This document shows positions 44,129-53,916 of a stretch of 64,000 nucleotides of DNA, piece by piece. The stretch spans positions 1 to 64,000 of the forward strand of contig NZ_JAHLQG010000004.1 of assembly GCF_018919065.1 (NCBI RefSeq). The letters are read 5' to 3'. Origin of the DNA: Blautia sp. MSJ-9. GTDB taxonomy: Bacteria; Bacillota; Clostridia; Lachnospirales; Lachnospiraceae. The position numbers and the translations under genes are program-made. Each line of letters opens with the position of its first letter. Within the stretch, counting starts at the first letter, position 1. The notes beneath the pieces were generated by a model that ran no database searches, was not told where the DNA came from, and worked only from the letters and a program-made list of their open reading frames with translations.

Positions 44129-45625
44129 ATGGGTGAAATATTATTAAGAGCAGAAAATATTGATAAACATTTTGGCATCACACACGCCCTGGACAACGTT
44201 TCCTTTACCTTTAATAAAGGTGAGATCCACGCACTGATCGGTGAAAACGGTTCCGGTAAATCAACACTGACTTCCTGCCTGACAGGTATTTACCAGAAGG
44301 ATTCCGGTAAATTCATCCTCGAAGGAAAAGAGATCACCGCAACCAACCAGGTTGAAGCAAACCATCAGGGTGTAGCCATCATCGTACAGGAGATCGGAAC
44401 ACTTTCCGGACTGACTGTAGCAGAGAACATTTTCCTTGGAAATGAGGATCAGTTCACAAAACATGGTATCAAAAATACCGCAGCAATGAACAAGAAAGCC
44501 CAGGAATATCTGGACAGCTACGGATTCAACTATATTGATGCAACAAAAGTAATCGATGATTACAACTTCGAGGATCGTAAGCTGGTAGAAATCGTAAAAT
44601 CCACTTACTTCAATCCGAAGGTATTGGTTGTCGATGAGACAACAACAGCACTTGGACAGAAAGGCCGTGAAGAGCTTTTCAAAGTAATGCACAAAGTTCG
44701 TGATACAGGAAACTGCGTAATCTTCATTTCTCATGACCTTGAGGAAGTTATTGAGCAGTCTGATAACATCAGCGTACTTCGTGATGGTGTCAAGATTGGT
44801 TCTATCACAAAAGAAGAAGCAACTCCTGACAGACTGAAAGCCTTAATGGTAGGTCGTGAGATCGGAGATAATTACTATCGTACAGACTACGGCGAAAAGG
44901 TATCTGACGAAGTTGTTCTTTCTGCTAAGAACGTGACAGTAAAAGGACAGATCGAGAACCTGAACCTTGATCTTCACAAAGGTGAGATCCTTGGTATCGG
45001 AGGACTTTCCGAATGCGGTATGCATGAGGTTGGAAAGGCACTCTTCGGAGCTTCCTATTTCCGCCAGGGAAGTGTAACCCTGGGAGATGGCACACCGATC
45101 AATTCCATTCCGGATGCCATCAAACACAGCATTGCCTATGCTTCCAAAGACAGAGACAATGAATCTCTGGTCATCAATGATACAATTGGCGATAACATCT
45201 GTCTTCCATCTCTGGAGGATCTGAAGACACATGGATTCCTTCGTGCAAAGACCATGAATGAATTTGCCAACAAATTTGCAAAACAGATGAGTACAAAAAT
45301 GACAGGCGTTGACCAGTTTGTATCCGCTCTTTCCGGCGGTAACAAACAGAAAGTCGTTCTTGCACGCTGGGTTGGAAAGGACTCCGACCTGATCATCCTT
45401 GACTCCCCTACACGTGGTATTGATGTCAAAGTTAAAGCTGATATCTATGCCATGATGAACGATATGAGAAAAAGAGGAAAATCCATCATTATGATTTCCG
45501 AGGAAATCATGGAACTTCTGGGTATGGCAGACCGTATCCTGATCATGAAAGACGGCAAGATCAATGGTGAATTCCTTCGCTCTCCGGATCTGAAAGACAC
45601 AGATCTGATTGACAATATGATTTAA
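44129..45625 (+). CDS. Sugar ABC transporter ATPase with two nucleotide-binding domains
   Basis: 498 residues, two ABC cassettes in tandem. The first has an intact Walker A (GENGSGKST, about 36-44) and a VDETTTALG Walker B region (about 169). The second has a degenerate Walker A (GGLSECGMHEVGK, about 291) but a good signature and Walker B (LSGGNKQKV, LDSPTRGIDVK, about 405-432), the normal asymmetry of MglA/RbsA-type proteins. It powers sugar import from the cytosolic face. Twelve-base gap to each neighbour; ribosome site AAGGAGAAC. Confidence 0.93.
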   Translation: MGEILLRAENIDKHFGITHALDNVSFTFNKGEIHALIGENGSGKSTLTSCLTGIYQKDSGKFILEGKEITATNQVEANHQGVAIIVQEIGTLSGLTVAENIFLGNEDQFTKHGIKNTAAMNKKAQEYLDSYGFNYIDATKVIDDYNFEDRKLVEIVKSTYFNPKVLVVDETTTALGQKGREELFKVMHKVRDTGNCVIFISHDLEEVIEQSDNISVLRDGVKIGSITKEEATPDRLKALMVGREIGDNYYRTDYGEKVSDEVVLSAKNVTVKGQIENLNLDLHKGEILGIGGLSECGMHEVGKALFGASYFRQGSVTLGDGTPINSIPDAIKHSIAYASKDRDNESLVINDTIGDNICLPSLEDLKTHGFLRAKTMNEFANKFAKQMSTKMTGVDQFVSALSGGNKQKVVLARWVGKDSDLIILDSPTRGIDVKVKADIYAMMNDMRKRGKSIIMISEEIMELLGMADRILIMKDGKINGEFLRSPDLKDTDLIDNMI

Positions 45626-45637
45626 GGGGGTAAAAAA

Positions 45638-46597
45638 ATGAGTACAACAAAAAAATCAACTGAGCAAGTACCATTTCTGGAACGTCCCATTGTGCGTACG
45701 ATCCTTCCTATTGCAGGATTCGTGATCATCTGTGTATTATTTGCAATCCTCACAGACGGCAGACTGTTTCAGCCGAAAAATATATCACTGCTTTTGAGCC
45801 AGTCATACATGCTGCTGATTTCATCCATCGGCGTGTTCATGGTAATGACAATGGGTGGTCTGGATTTCTCCCAGGGCTCCATGCTTGGTGTTGCTTCCAT
45901 CGTAGTTTGCTACCTTTCCCATTACAACATGGTTCTGGCAGCTCTGGGTGGTGTGGTAACAGGCGGACTGATCGGACTGATCAATGGTTACTTCAATGTT
46001 AAGAGAAAAATCACAAGCTTTATTGTTACAATCTGTACCATGTATCTGTTCCGTGGAGTTTGTGCTTATGCAACAACTAACTCACCTGTTTATGCAGTAA
46101 GTGATATTTCCAAATACAATACACTGCCATTTATGCTTGCTTTTACAGTGATCATCTTCGTAGTGGCATACCTTGTATTCACATACACAGGCCTGGGCTC
46201 CAGACTGAAAGCAATCGGTGCAGGTGAAACAGCAGCAAGATTCGCAGGTATCCGCGTAGAGACTACAAAGATCCTCGTATTCGTGGCAGCAGGATGCATC
46301 ACAGGACTTGCAGCATTCGTAAATGCCATCAAAGTAGGTTCCGTTACATCCACAGCCGGAAACCAGCTGGAAACACAGATCATGATCGCCCTGGTACTCG
46401 GCGGAATGCCGGTAAACGGCGGTGCTAAAGTAAGATTCTACAACATCATCCTCGGTGTTATGACCTACAAAGTACTTTCCAGTGGTCTGGTAATGCTGAT
46501 GATGCCAACCCAGTTACAGCAGCTGATCCTTGGTGTGATCTTCCTGATCGAAGTAGCAATCTTCAGCGACAGAAAGACTGGTATGATCGTTAAATAA
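45638..46597 (+). CDS. Sugar ABC transporter permease 2 (BPD_transp_2)
   Basis: 319 residues with about nine membrane helices (GGLDFSQGSMLGVASIV near residue 70, AIGAGETAARFAGI near 191, GGMPVNGGAKV near 253). Distinct in sequence from permease 1, so the pore is heterodimeric. Ribosome site TAAGGGGG precedes the ATG. Last gene of the operon, with a terminator about 85 bp later. Confidence 0.92.
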   Translation: MSTTKKSTEQVPFLERPIVRTILPIAGFVIICVLFAILTDGRLFQPKNISLLLSQSYMLLISSIGVFMVMTMGGLDFSQGSMLGVASIVVCYLSHYNMVLAALGGVVTGGLIGLINGYFNVKRKITSFIVTICTMYLFRGVCAYATTNSPVYAVSDISKYNTLPFMLAFTVIIFVVAYLVFTYTGLGSRLKAIGAGETAARFAGIRVETTKILVFVAAGCITGLAAFVNAIKVGSVTSTAGNQLETQIMIALVLGGMPVNGGAKVRFYNIILGVMTYKVLSSGLVMLMMPTQLQQLILGVIFLIEVAIFSDRKTGMIVK

Positions 46598-46681
46598 TCA
46601 TTATCATAGTTTACAGACTATATGGTTACTGAACTTCTGCCATATAGCTGACATAATCTCATTACTATACTTACATAAAAT

Positions 46682-46725
46682 CCCCGGCTTCTGCAGATTT
46701 AGGTCTGTGGGAGGCGGGGGTTTTT
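46682..46725 (+). terminator. Terminator of the sugar ABC operon
   Basis: CCCCGGCTTCTGCAGA pairs (with one mismatch and some G-U) with TCTGTGGGAGGCGGGG, then TTTTTG. The rest of the 46598-46992 gap is AT-rich and shows no gene or clear promoter. Confidence 0.75.
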
Positions 46726-46992
46726 GTTGTAGAAGTTGTTTGTGAACTAAATAAGAAGAACAGAAAAAAATTCCAGATTCAATATTGATAATTTGTGCGA
46801 AAATTATAGTATATTTTTTAAATGATAAGAATATAAGATGAGAAAAAATAAAAAGAAAGATTTTATATTGTGTATTAGATTTATAAATGTTATTCTAAAT
46901 ATGTGAAAAGTAGATTTTTATCTAAATGTGACATTATAGCAGGATGAATGCTAAAAGAAAAATATATTATGGAAACATATAGGAGAAAAAAT

Positions 46993-49605
46993 ATGAAAAG
47001 GAAAAAAGTTTTAAGCTTAATAGTTGTAACAAGTATAATTTTATCACAATTAGGAATAAGTAGTATATTGGCGTCAGACTTTATGGATGAGAATGATATA
47101 TTTTCTTCAGAACCATCTGTGAAAGATGAGGACGAAATAGTTATGTTTGAGGAGGAAGATGTGTCTGGAAATGAACTATTGTCAGATGGAATGGATATAG
47201 ACAATGATTTTACAGACATAAATGTAGAAGAATGGTCGGACCATTCGGAAGTAGCAACGTTAGGAAGCTCGATAGAAGTGCCTGATTATAATGTATGGTT
47301 AGCTGGAACAATACAGAATGGATTAAATATAAATGGGACGGTTTATGGTAATTCGATGTATCAGTTATGTAACAATATGCAGGATCCAATATATAAACAG
47401 CTTGGAGCGTTGGTGCTGAACGATGTTCCATTGATGTCCATATCATCTGTTTGGCATGACGTAATAAAACATGATTTTCAAAATAATCAAAAAGCAATTT
47501 ATGAAGTGCTTATTATGGATTATCTGAAGTATGATAATAAAGCAGACGCCTCCGAATTTAATGTAGAACAAATTAATAGAGTTAATTCATACCTAATCAA
47601 AATTTTTGATGAATTACAAGAACAGTGTAGAAAAGAAGGAGTTTCTAAAACACCAGAAGAAATATTACAAATGTCCGAGGGACAAATTATAGAAAAATTA
47701 AAAAATTTAAAAAAATTAAAAGATATAGCAAATGTAATAGATCAGGTGCAAGATGCTTCTGAAACGACGAAAGATCTTTTCGAATCCATAGCAAATTTTA
47801 ATGCTATTAAAGATGCAAAAGAAGAGAAAATCCAGATTATAAAAAATGCGAGAAATGCTTGTGCAGGAATGGCTAGTCCTAATTATGATTTCATTTCTGC
47901 TTGTGATGAAATAATTAGGTGTTTGGATCAAGCCTCTTTTACTGGGGAATACATTATTAATAATGTAAAATCCAATGTGATGGGAAAAATACTGGATAAA
48001 ACATGGGAAAAATTGTGTGATCAAAATTATCTTTTAAATGTTATAAACTGGGAAAGTGGTGCTTTGGATATTCTATTTAATACTTCAGATGCCGCTTCTA
48101 ATAATCTTCAGCTTGCGCTTTTATATACAATGGATTGTTATTTAAAAATGGGACTAAGTAATTCATCCATTGCGTATCTATCAAATCCTACAAGTGATCA
48201 AGCATTAGAGTTTAGTGGATGTTTTAAAGGATATGTAGAATTTCAAATATATGGAAACAGTGTTGCAAAGAAATGGATTGGAGATACATTGAAAGGCGGG
48301 GCTCTAAATAAAGCATTCACAGCACTTTTTTATCGTGAAAATATCCAAACCGCAGAAGATTTAACTAAATTATGTGAGTCTCAAAATAAGATTAGGAAGC
48401 AGATTATAAATATTGTAGCAAAATATACAGATATATATAGCAGTTTTTATATGAATCAAGACTATAAGGATGCTATGCATATTACTACTAAACCAACAAC
48501 AAATATTAAGCCAGGTGACTACTTTGTTTCAGATGGAAACATTTCGCAGAATAATATGAAATTATCAAAAACAACAATGACACTTTACAGTGGGGATAAA
48601 CAGATACTGAAAGTAACAGGTGTATCAAATAATGCATCTATTAAATGGAAATCTAGTAATTCCCAAATAGCTATTGTAACGAAGAATGGAGTTGTTACTG
48701 CGAAAAAGGTAGGTACATGCACTATTAGTGCTACAGTGGATAAAAAAATATTAACATGTACTTTAACAGTAAAGAAATCATATATTAAATTATCCGATAC
48801 ATCCTTGACATTGAGTGTTGGAAAAAGTGAAATATTAAAGGCGACAGTAAATGGAAAAATAACGAAGGTTAGTTGGAAATCTAAAAATAAAAATATTGCG
48901 ACGGTAAACTCATCTGGAAAAGTTATAGCAAAGAAAGTGGGACAAACGGAAGTTTATGCGGAATCAAATGGACAAACTGCTGTGTGTACAATTACGGTGA
49001 AACAGTCTGCAATAAGTGCTTATAGAAAACTGGTTCAGCAATATGAAAAAAAGTATGGAAAAGCTCATCTTTACAATTACAGTCAGTATAAACATTTTTG
49101 GACAGGACTTTGTTTCATCAAATTATTAGATTTTAACGGAGATGGAACGAAAGAACTTATTCTTGTCTATCAAACGGAAAAAACGAAAATTATTAATATG
49201 AAATATCATGTAGAGCTTTGGACTTTTGACGGAAAGAAAGCAAAAAAAATAGTTTCTGGAATTTCTTGGACCGGAAATAATTGTCCTTATTTTGGTGGCT
49301 TTGAAATTATTAAGCAAAATGGAAAATATCTTCTTAGACTTACTGATAATGCCGGTTGGATAGAGAAATATTATGGAACCAAAAGAGATGGAACGTTAGG
49401 GTTGGTACATAGTTTTATATGGAAAGGAGATGCGATGAAAGGACAGTGGTATTATAATAAAAAAGAAATTTCTAATGATGAATATTTGAACTATTATTAT
49501 AAATTTCATCAAAACAGTTTAGGATGGTATGGATTTTCTAATTCAAAAGGTGATGATGAAATAAGAAATGAAATTTCAAAAACAAAGAAAACTTTAAAAA
49601 TGTAA
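46993..49605 (+). CDS. Large exported protein with two Big_2 domains and a calcium-loop C-terminal domain
   Basis: 870 residues. Signal peptide (1 to about 27), acidic segment (about 28-85), a helical region (about 90-510, DAKEEKIQIIKNARNACAG and similar), two Big_2 immunoglobulin-like domains (about 532-610 and 612-690; each with IKWKSSNSQIA- or VSWKSKNKNIA-like cores), and a C-terminal domain with DFNGDGTKELILV. No sortase or other wall-anchor motif is seen. Start at 46993 follows TAGGAGAAAAA. AT-rich, with codon use unlike the ABC operon before it. Probably a surface or secreted adhesion-type protein. Confidence 0.65.
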   Translation: MKRKKVLSLIVVTSIILSQLGISSILASDFMDENDIFSSEPSVKDEDEIVMFEEEDVSGNELLSDGMDIDNDFTDINVEEWSDHSEVATLGSSIEVPDYNVWLAGTIQNGLNINGTVYGNSMYQLCNNMQDPIYKQLGALVLNDVPLMSISSVWHDVIKHDFQNNQKAIYEVLIMDYLKYDNKADASEFNVEQINRVNSYLIKIFDELQEQCRKEGVSKTPEEILQMSEGQIIEKLKNLKKLKDIANVIDQVQDASETTKDLFESIANFNAIKDAKEEKIQIIKNARNACAGMASPNYDFISACDEIIRCLDQASFTGEYIINNVKSNVMGKILDKTWEKLCDQNYLLNVINWESGALDILFNTSDAASNNLQLALLYTMDCYLKMGLSNSSIAYLSNPTSDQALEFSGCFKGYVEFQIYGNSVAKKWIGDTLKGGALNKAFTALFYRENIQTAEDLTKLCESQNKIRKQIINIVAKYTDIYSSFYMNQDYKDAMHITTKPTTNIKPGDYFVSDGNISQNNMKLSKTTMTLYSGDKQILKVTGVSNNASIKWKSSNSQIAIVTKNGVVTAKKVGTCTISATVDKKILTCTLTVKKSYIKLSDTSLTLSVGKSEILKATVNGKITKVSWKSKNKNIATVNSSGKVIAKKVGQTEVYAESNGQTAVCTITVKQSAISAYRKLVQQYEKKYGKAHLYNYSQYKHFWTGLCFIKLLDFNGDGTKELILVYQTEKTKIINMKYHVELWTFDGKKAKKIVSGISWTGNNCPYFGGFEIIKQNGKYLLRLTDNAGWIEKYYGTKRDGTLGLVHSFIWKGDAMKGQWYYNKKEISNDEYLNYYYKFHQNSLGWYGFSNSKGDDEIRNEISKTKKTLKM

Positions 49606-49649
49606 GGCATAAAAAGATGCTTTAATTAATTTAGAAGGGAAAGTAAAAA

Positions 49650-50357
49650 GTGGGAAGAAGATTAAAAAACGGAAAAAAAGTAATCAGTATAATTTTGCTG
49701 ATGATAACGGTATTAATATCTTGCACACAAACGTTCGGAGCAGCAGTGCAAAATTCCCCAAATGTTAAAACATACGTTTATGGGTTTAATATTAGTAATA
49801 CCGGAAAAAGATGGACAGGAAAAGCTGACAGGCAAATTAAAATAAATACTACTTCATCTTCGAAACTAAAAGTGACATATCACTATTTAACGGGAAAAAA
49901 TGATAAATCTTATAATGCAAACCGGACAAGTGGAGACACTTACATATTGAGTAATAAAGACAAAATCATTTGTTATCCTAAAAAAGGTATGGTGATACGT
50001 TATACTCAAAACGGAGAGAAATCATATTATTTTGAAAAGTTGTCCCAAAAAGAAAAAATAGCTGTAAAAAAGCTTATCAAAAATATGAAAAATGTTTCAT
50101 GGTGGGGAAGGTCATTTAAATACTCTATCAGAATTTACGAAAATTATGTGCTTGTTGGGAATACATATGGAAAATTGGTAGGAATATACGGTATAGGGTC
50201 AGTGAAACAAACTTCTTATGGATATTTCATAGATATTATGGGATATAATAATTATCGGTGGTATAAATCTATGCCAAATAAACTGCAATGTTATTCTAAG
50301 GCAAGTGGTTCAACTGGACGTAAAGATACAGAAGATTTTTGGAAATTTGGATGTTAA
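49650..50357 (+). CDS. Exported protein of unknown function
   Basis: 235 residues, GTG start 10 bases after AGAAGGGAAAG. Signal peptide to about residue 30 (SCTQTFGA). The mature part is basic and rich in Tyr, Lys, Asn and Gly (NISNTGKRWTGKADRQIK, IIGYGIGSVK-like turns). No recognised domain. Same direction as, and 45 bp after, the Big_2 protein and 38 bp before the FN3-type protein, so the three are probably cotranscribed. Confidence 0.55.
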   Translation: MGRRLKNGKKVISIILLMITVLISCTQTFGAAVQNSPNVKTYVYGFNISNTGKRWTGKADRQIKINTTSSSKLKVTYHYLTGKNDKSYNANRTSGDTYILSNKDKIICYPKKGMVIRYTQNGEKSYYFEKLSQKEKIAVKKLIKNMKNVSWWGRSFKYSIRIYENYVLVGNTYGKLVGIYGIGSVKQTSYGYFIDIMGYNNYRWYKSMPNKLQCYSKASGSTGRKDTEDFWKFGC

Positions 50358-50394
50358 ATTGTTATTTATTGGTAAAAAAAGAGGGTAGAAAAAT

Positions 50395-50817
50395 ATGAAG
50401 ATGGTAATAAAAAAACTCCTACTTTGGTGTATGGTATTGTTGCTGATTTTAACTATGCATCCAATATCTGCCAGTGCAGCTACTAAAAAAGTAAACTTAA
50501 AAGCACCTGTAATATATAATTGGAAAAGAACCGGGGATGGACGATGGATGGTGTCGCCCGCGGATGGAGCAGAGTATACAATTACCTGGAAGAAAGTGAC
50601 TGGGGCATCAGGATATCAGGTTAAAGTTACTTTATTAGAAGAAGGAGAATGGAATTCTTACTATGTTAAGACGAAAAAATGTTCCTATTCGGAAGTCGGT
50701 TCAACTATTATTCAATCAAAAGCCAAAGTCAGAGCATATAAGATTGTGAATGGAAAAAAGAAGTATGGACCGTGGTCCAAAACGAAAACATCTAATCTAT
50801 GGTATTTGGATGCGTGA
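50395..50817 (+). CDS. Small exported single-FN3-domain protein, copy 1
   Basis: 140 residues: signal peptide (1 to about 29, ISASAATK) and one fibronectin type III-like domain (about 32-140: WKKVTGASGYQVKVT, then KAKVRAYKIVNGKKKYGPWS). Two near relatives lie at 58643 and 61704. Nothing else is attached, which is unusual because FN3 domains in Firmicutes normally are parts of large enzymes. Likely binds a polysaccharide or protein at the cell surface; function unknown. Confidence 0.65.
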   Translation: MKMVIKKLLLWCMVLLLILTMHPISASAATKKVNLKAPVIYNWKRTGDGRWMVSPADGAEYTITWKKVTGASGYQVKVTLLEEGEWNSYYVKTKKCSYSEVGSTIIQSKAKVRAYKIVNGKKKYGPWSKTKTSNLWYLDA

Positions 50818-50991
50818 ACTGCAAATCATATGAAAAGAAAATGGGGATTTCTGGATATTTTATGAAGAAATTCCCATTTTTTGAGATTTATTTAATATTG
50901 TAAATTTTGTCGAAAACTTTTTCTTGCTGAATCTATTTTTCTGCGCTATACTAAGCCCAAAGAGTTCTTCCGTTTCAGAAAGGACAGAAGA

Positions 50992-51846
50992 ATGGAAACC
51001 AGGAAATTTAAAGATCTGACAATACGGGATGCGTTTATGTTTGCAGCAGTGATGTCTGATTCGGAAATCTTCCGTAAAGTGTTGGAGCTGGCATTAAGGA
51101 TTCCGATTTCAGAAGTACATGTTCAGACAGAGAAAACGATGGCGTATCATTCGGAGTACCATGGTGTACGTCTGGATGTTTATGCGTCAGATGCAAACAA
51201 AACACGATTCAATGTAGAAATGCAGGTTAAATTGCAGAAATTTCTCCCTAAAAGAAGCCGTTATTACCATGATCAGATAGATATGGATGTACTGTTGACT
51301 GGAGAGCCTTATGAGAATCTGCCGGATACGTATGTTATATTTATCGGTGACTTTGATCCATTTGGAGATGGTTTATACCGATATTCGACAGGTACTTATT
51401 GTGAAGAAACTGGAAGCCGGGTGTATGATGGAGTTGAGACGATATATCTTAATACATATGGAAAGAACCGGGAGGATATTCCAGAGGAATTATTGCAATT
51501 TCTGGATTACGTGAAAAACATTGGACGTAAGGAAGAGATTTCGATGACAGATCCGTTTGTCAGACATCTACAGAATACGATTGATAAAATTAAGCTGGAT
51601 CGTGGTATGGAGGAACGGTATATGCTGTTGGAAGAAATGATGCGTAATGAAAAACAAAAAGGAATACAAGAAGGCAGTCAGGAAATGCTGGTTCAATGTA
51701 CTATTGATTCCCTAGAATCTAAGTTTGTTATTCCTGATGAATTAAAAAAGAATATTATTTCTGAAACAGATATTGATAAACTGAATGCTTGGTTTCAGCT
51801 TTCACTGAAAGTTTCTTCTATTGAAGACTTTGAGCAAAATATGTGA
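50992..51846 (+). CDS. Rpn/PD-(D/E)XK family recombination-promoting nuclease
   Basis: 284 residues of the Rpn (PDDEXK_2) family. Motifs: FKDLTIRDAFMFAAVM at the start, RLDVYASDANKTRFNVEMQV near residue 63 (Asp and Glu-x-Gln as the E-x-K-like active site), HDQIDMDVLL near 93. The C-terminal part has a helix rich in Glu/Lys. Members make DNA nicks and promote RecA-independent recombination; some act in phage defence. Ribosome site GAAAGGACAG. It begins a cluster of four nuclease-type genes. Confidence 0.85.
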   Translation: METRKFKDLTIRDAFMFAAVMSDSEIFRKVLELALRIPISEVHVQTEKTMAYHSEYHGVRLDVYASDANKTRFNVEMQVKLQKFLPKRSRYYHDQIDMDVLLTGEPYENLPDTYVIFIGDFDPFGDGLYRYSTGTYCEETGSRVYDGVETIYLNTYGKNREDIPEELLQFLDYVKNIGRKEEISMTDPFVRHLQNTIDKIKLDRGMEERYMLLEEMMRNEKQKGIQEGSQEMLVQCTIDSLESKFVIPDELKKNIISETDIDKLNAWFQLSLKVSSIEDFEQNM

Positions 51847-52059
51847 AAATTTTGATGTATTTTTCTCAGGAAAAAATAGTATCTAAACTTAAACTTAAAC
51901 GAAAATTTTATACACATCTATAAGTTCTATCCCCATATCGGGGAATTATCGTCAATTATTATATACAGAAATAGAAGGACTCTTTTTATTTGTTCTATAT
52001 AAAATATAATTTGGATTTTGGCATATAGAAAGTTACTCTCCGAATTTGCGTAATGAAAC

Positions 52060-52088
52060 TTTACGATAAAATGGTTTCATGTTATCAT
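52060..52088 (+). promoter_or_regulatory. Promoter shared by AAA/PD-(D/E)XK genes, copy before 52144
   Basis: TTTACG (52060-52065), 17 bp, TATCAT (52083-52088). The spacer end TTTCATGT and the preceding GTAATG are the same as before the gene at 55991 (55835-55863), while the paralogue at 6737 lacks it. The remaining 51847-52059 shows only short repeats (AAACTTAAACTTAAAC near 51893). Confidence 0.55.
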
Positions 52089-52143
52089 TATTTCATTAGA
52101 AGAAAATGCAACAGAAAACTGTTTTGGATTGTGAGGTGGCAGT

Positions 52144-53784
52144 ATGGGAATATATTTAAACAGCAGTTCCCCTTATTCTTTATACAAAAGTGAATATACC
52201 AGACCTTACTTTGTAGATAAATCTAAATTGTTAAGAGAGCTGATGCCACTGGCGGAACAGGGGAATGCGCATGTATGTATTACCCGTCCAAGACGATTTG
52301 GAAAAACGGTTATGGCGAATATGATCGGCGCATTTTTTAGCAAGGGTGCTGACAGTAGTGATATTTTTGATACACTGCAGATTGCAAGGGATAAAGATTA
52401 CAGAAAATATTTGAATCAGTATAATGTAATTTATATTGATTTCAGTAAAATGCCGGGAAATTGTAAATCTTATGAGGAATATATTAGTCGTATCGAAGAA
52501 CGTTTAAAAAGGGATCTTTTAAAAGCATATCCTGAGATAGAAATATATCCGGAAGATTCATTATGGGATATTTTGGAAAGTATTTTTGACGAATATAATG
52601 GGCAGAAATTTATTTTTATTTTTGATGAATGGGATTGTATTTTTCATAAAAATTTCGTTACGCAGGGAGATAGGCAGAGTTATATATCTTTTCTAAGCAA
52701 TCTTTTGAAAGATCATGCTTATGTTTCAATGTCTTATATGACTGGAATCCTTCCAATATCCAAGTATTCCAGTGGTTCTGAGCTAAATATGTTTATCGAA
52801 TATACAATGGCTTCGGAAGAGAAATTCAGTGATGACTTTGGATTTACTGAATCAGAAGTGGATATACTTTACAAAAGGTATCTGGAAATGTGTCAGAGTG
52901 AAAAGAAGATTCCTTACGTGACAAGAGAAGGTTTGGAAACATGGTATGACGGATATTATGCCAAAAATGGAGAAAAAATGTATAATCCAAGATCTGTAGC
53001 AGCTTCTCTGAGCAATAATAATCTTGACAGTTATTGGACGAGTTCTGGACCTTATGATGAGATTTTCTATTATGTAAAGCATAATGTGGCAGAGGTGAGG
53101 AAAGATCTTGCAATTATGATATCCGGTGAGGGAGTTCCTGCTAGGATAAAGGAATATGCGGCTACATCGATGAATCTGACAACCAGAGAAGAAATTTTGT
53201 CAGCCATGGTAGTGTATGGTTTCTTGAGCTATTATCAGGGGAAAGTTTATATTCCTAATAAAGAACTGATGGACAAATTTGATGAAATGCTTCAAAAGGA
53301 ATCCTCACTGGGATATGTATATAATCTGGCGAAAGAATCTGAACGTATGCTTCAGGCAACGTTGAATAAAGATGCTTCTACAATGGAAGAAATTCTGGCA
53401 TATGCTCATAATACGGAGACTCCGATACTTTCCTACAATAATGAAGTGGAACTGTCTTCCATTGTAAATCTGGTATATCTGTCTGCCAGAGACCGATATC
53501 GTGTGGAGAGAGAAGATAAAGCAGGACTTGGATTTGTAGATTTCATTTTTTATCCTGAAAATCCGGCAGACACAGGCATTATTCTGGAATTAAAAGTAGA
53601 TCATACTGCAGAAGAGGCAATTCAGCAGATTATAGATAAAAAATATAGCCTGCGTTTTCAGGGAAAACTGGGAGAAAAAGAAAAATATACAGGAGAGATT
53701 CTCGCAGTAGGAATCGGATATAACAAAAAGACGAAAGAACATCAGTGTAAAGCGGTTACATTAAAAAAGCAAAAGAATATATGA
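52144..53784 (+). CDS. AAA-ATPase-like protein with PD-(D/E)XK nuclease domain (copy 2)
   Basis: 546 residues, close paralogue of the gene at 6737: same MGIYLNS start, YFVDKSK, RPRRFGKT P-loop (48-55), IFDEWD, SSGSELNMF, ILELKV nuclease core near the C terminus. Ribosome site GAGGTGGCAGT. Convergent with the OLD nuclease that follows. Long matching segments with the first copy suggest duplication or gene conversion within the genome. Confidence 0.87.
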   Translation: MGIYLNSSSPYSLYKSEYTRPYFVDKSKLLRELMPLAEQGNAHVCITRPRRFGKTVMANMIGAFFSKGADSSDIFDTLQIARDKDYRKYLNQYNVIYIDFSKMPGNCKSYEEYISRIEERLKRDLLKAYPEIEIYPEDSLWDILESIFDEYNGQKFIFIFDEWDCIFHKNFVTQGDRQSYISFLSNLLKDHAYVSMSYMTGILPISKYSSGSELNMFIEYTMASEEKFSDDFGFTESEVDILYKRYLEMCQSEKKIPYVTREGLETWYDGYYAKNGEKMYNPRSVAASLSNNNLDSYWTSSGPYDEIFYYVKHNVAEVRKDLAIMISGEGVPARIKEYAATSMNLTTREEILSAMVVYGFLSYYQGKVYIPNKELMDKFDEMLQKESSLGYVYNLAKESERMLQATLNKDASTMEEILAYAHNTETPILSYNNEVELSSIVNLVYLSARDRYRVEREDKAGLGFVDFIFYPENPADTGIILELKVDHTAEEAIQQIIDKKYSLRFQGKLGEKEKYTGEILAVGIGYNKKTKEHQCKAVTLKKQKNI

Positions 53785-53796
53785 AAGCATAAATAT

Positions 53797-53845
53797 AAAA
53801 TGGGGGTAATTTCTGAGTATTTCAGGAAAGAGCTACCCCCATTTT
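53797..53845. terminator. Terminator between AAA copy 2 and the OLD nuclease
   Basis: AAAATGGGGGTA (53797-53808) is the perfect complement of 53834-53845; the loop also pairs (TTTCTGA with TTTCAGGAAA region). It lies between two convergent genes. Confidence 0.65.
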
Positions 53846-53916
53846 CAGAACTTTATACTTTATATTTTAAGAAGAAAATTAAAAAAATTCATAAGAAAAT
53901 ATACGGGACATTGTTG

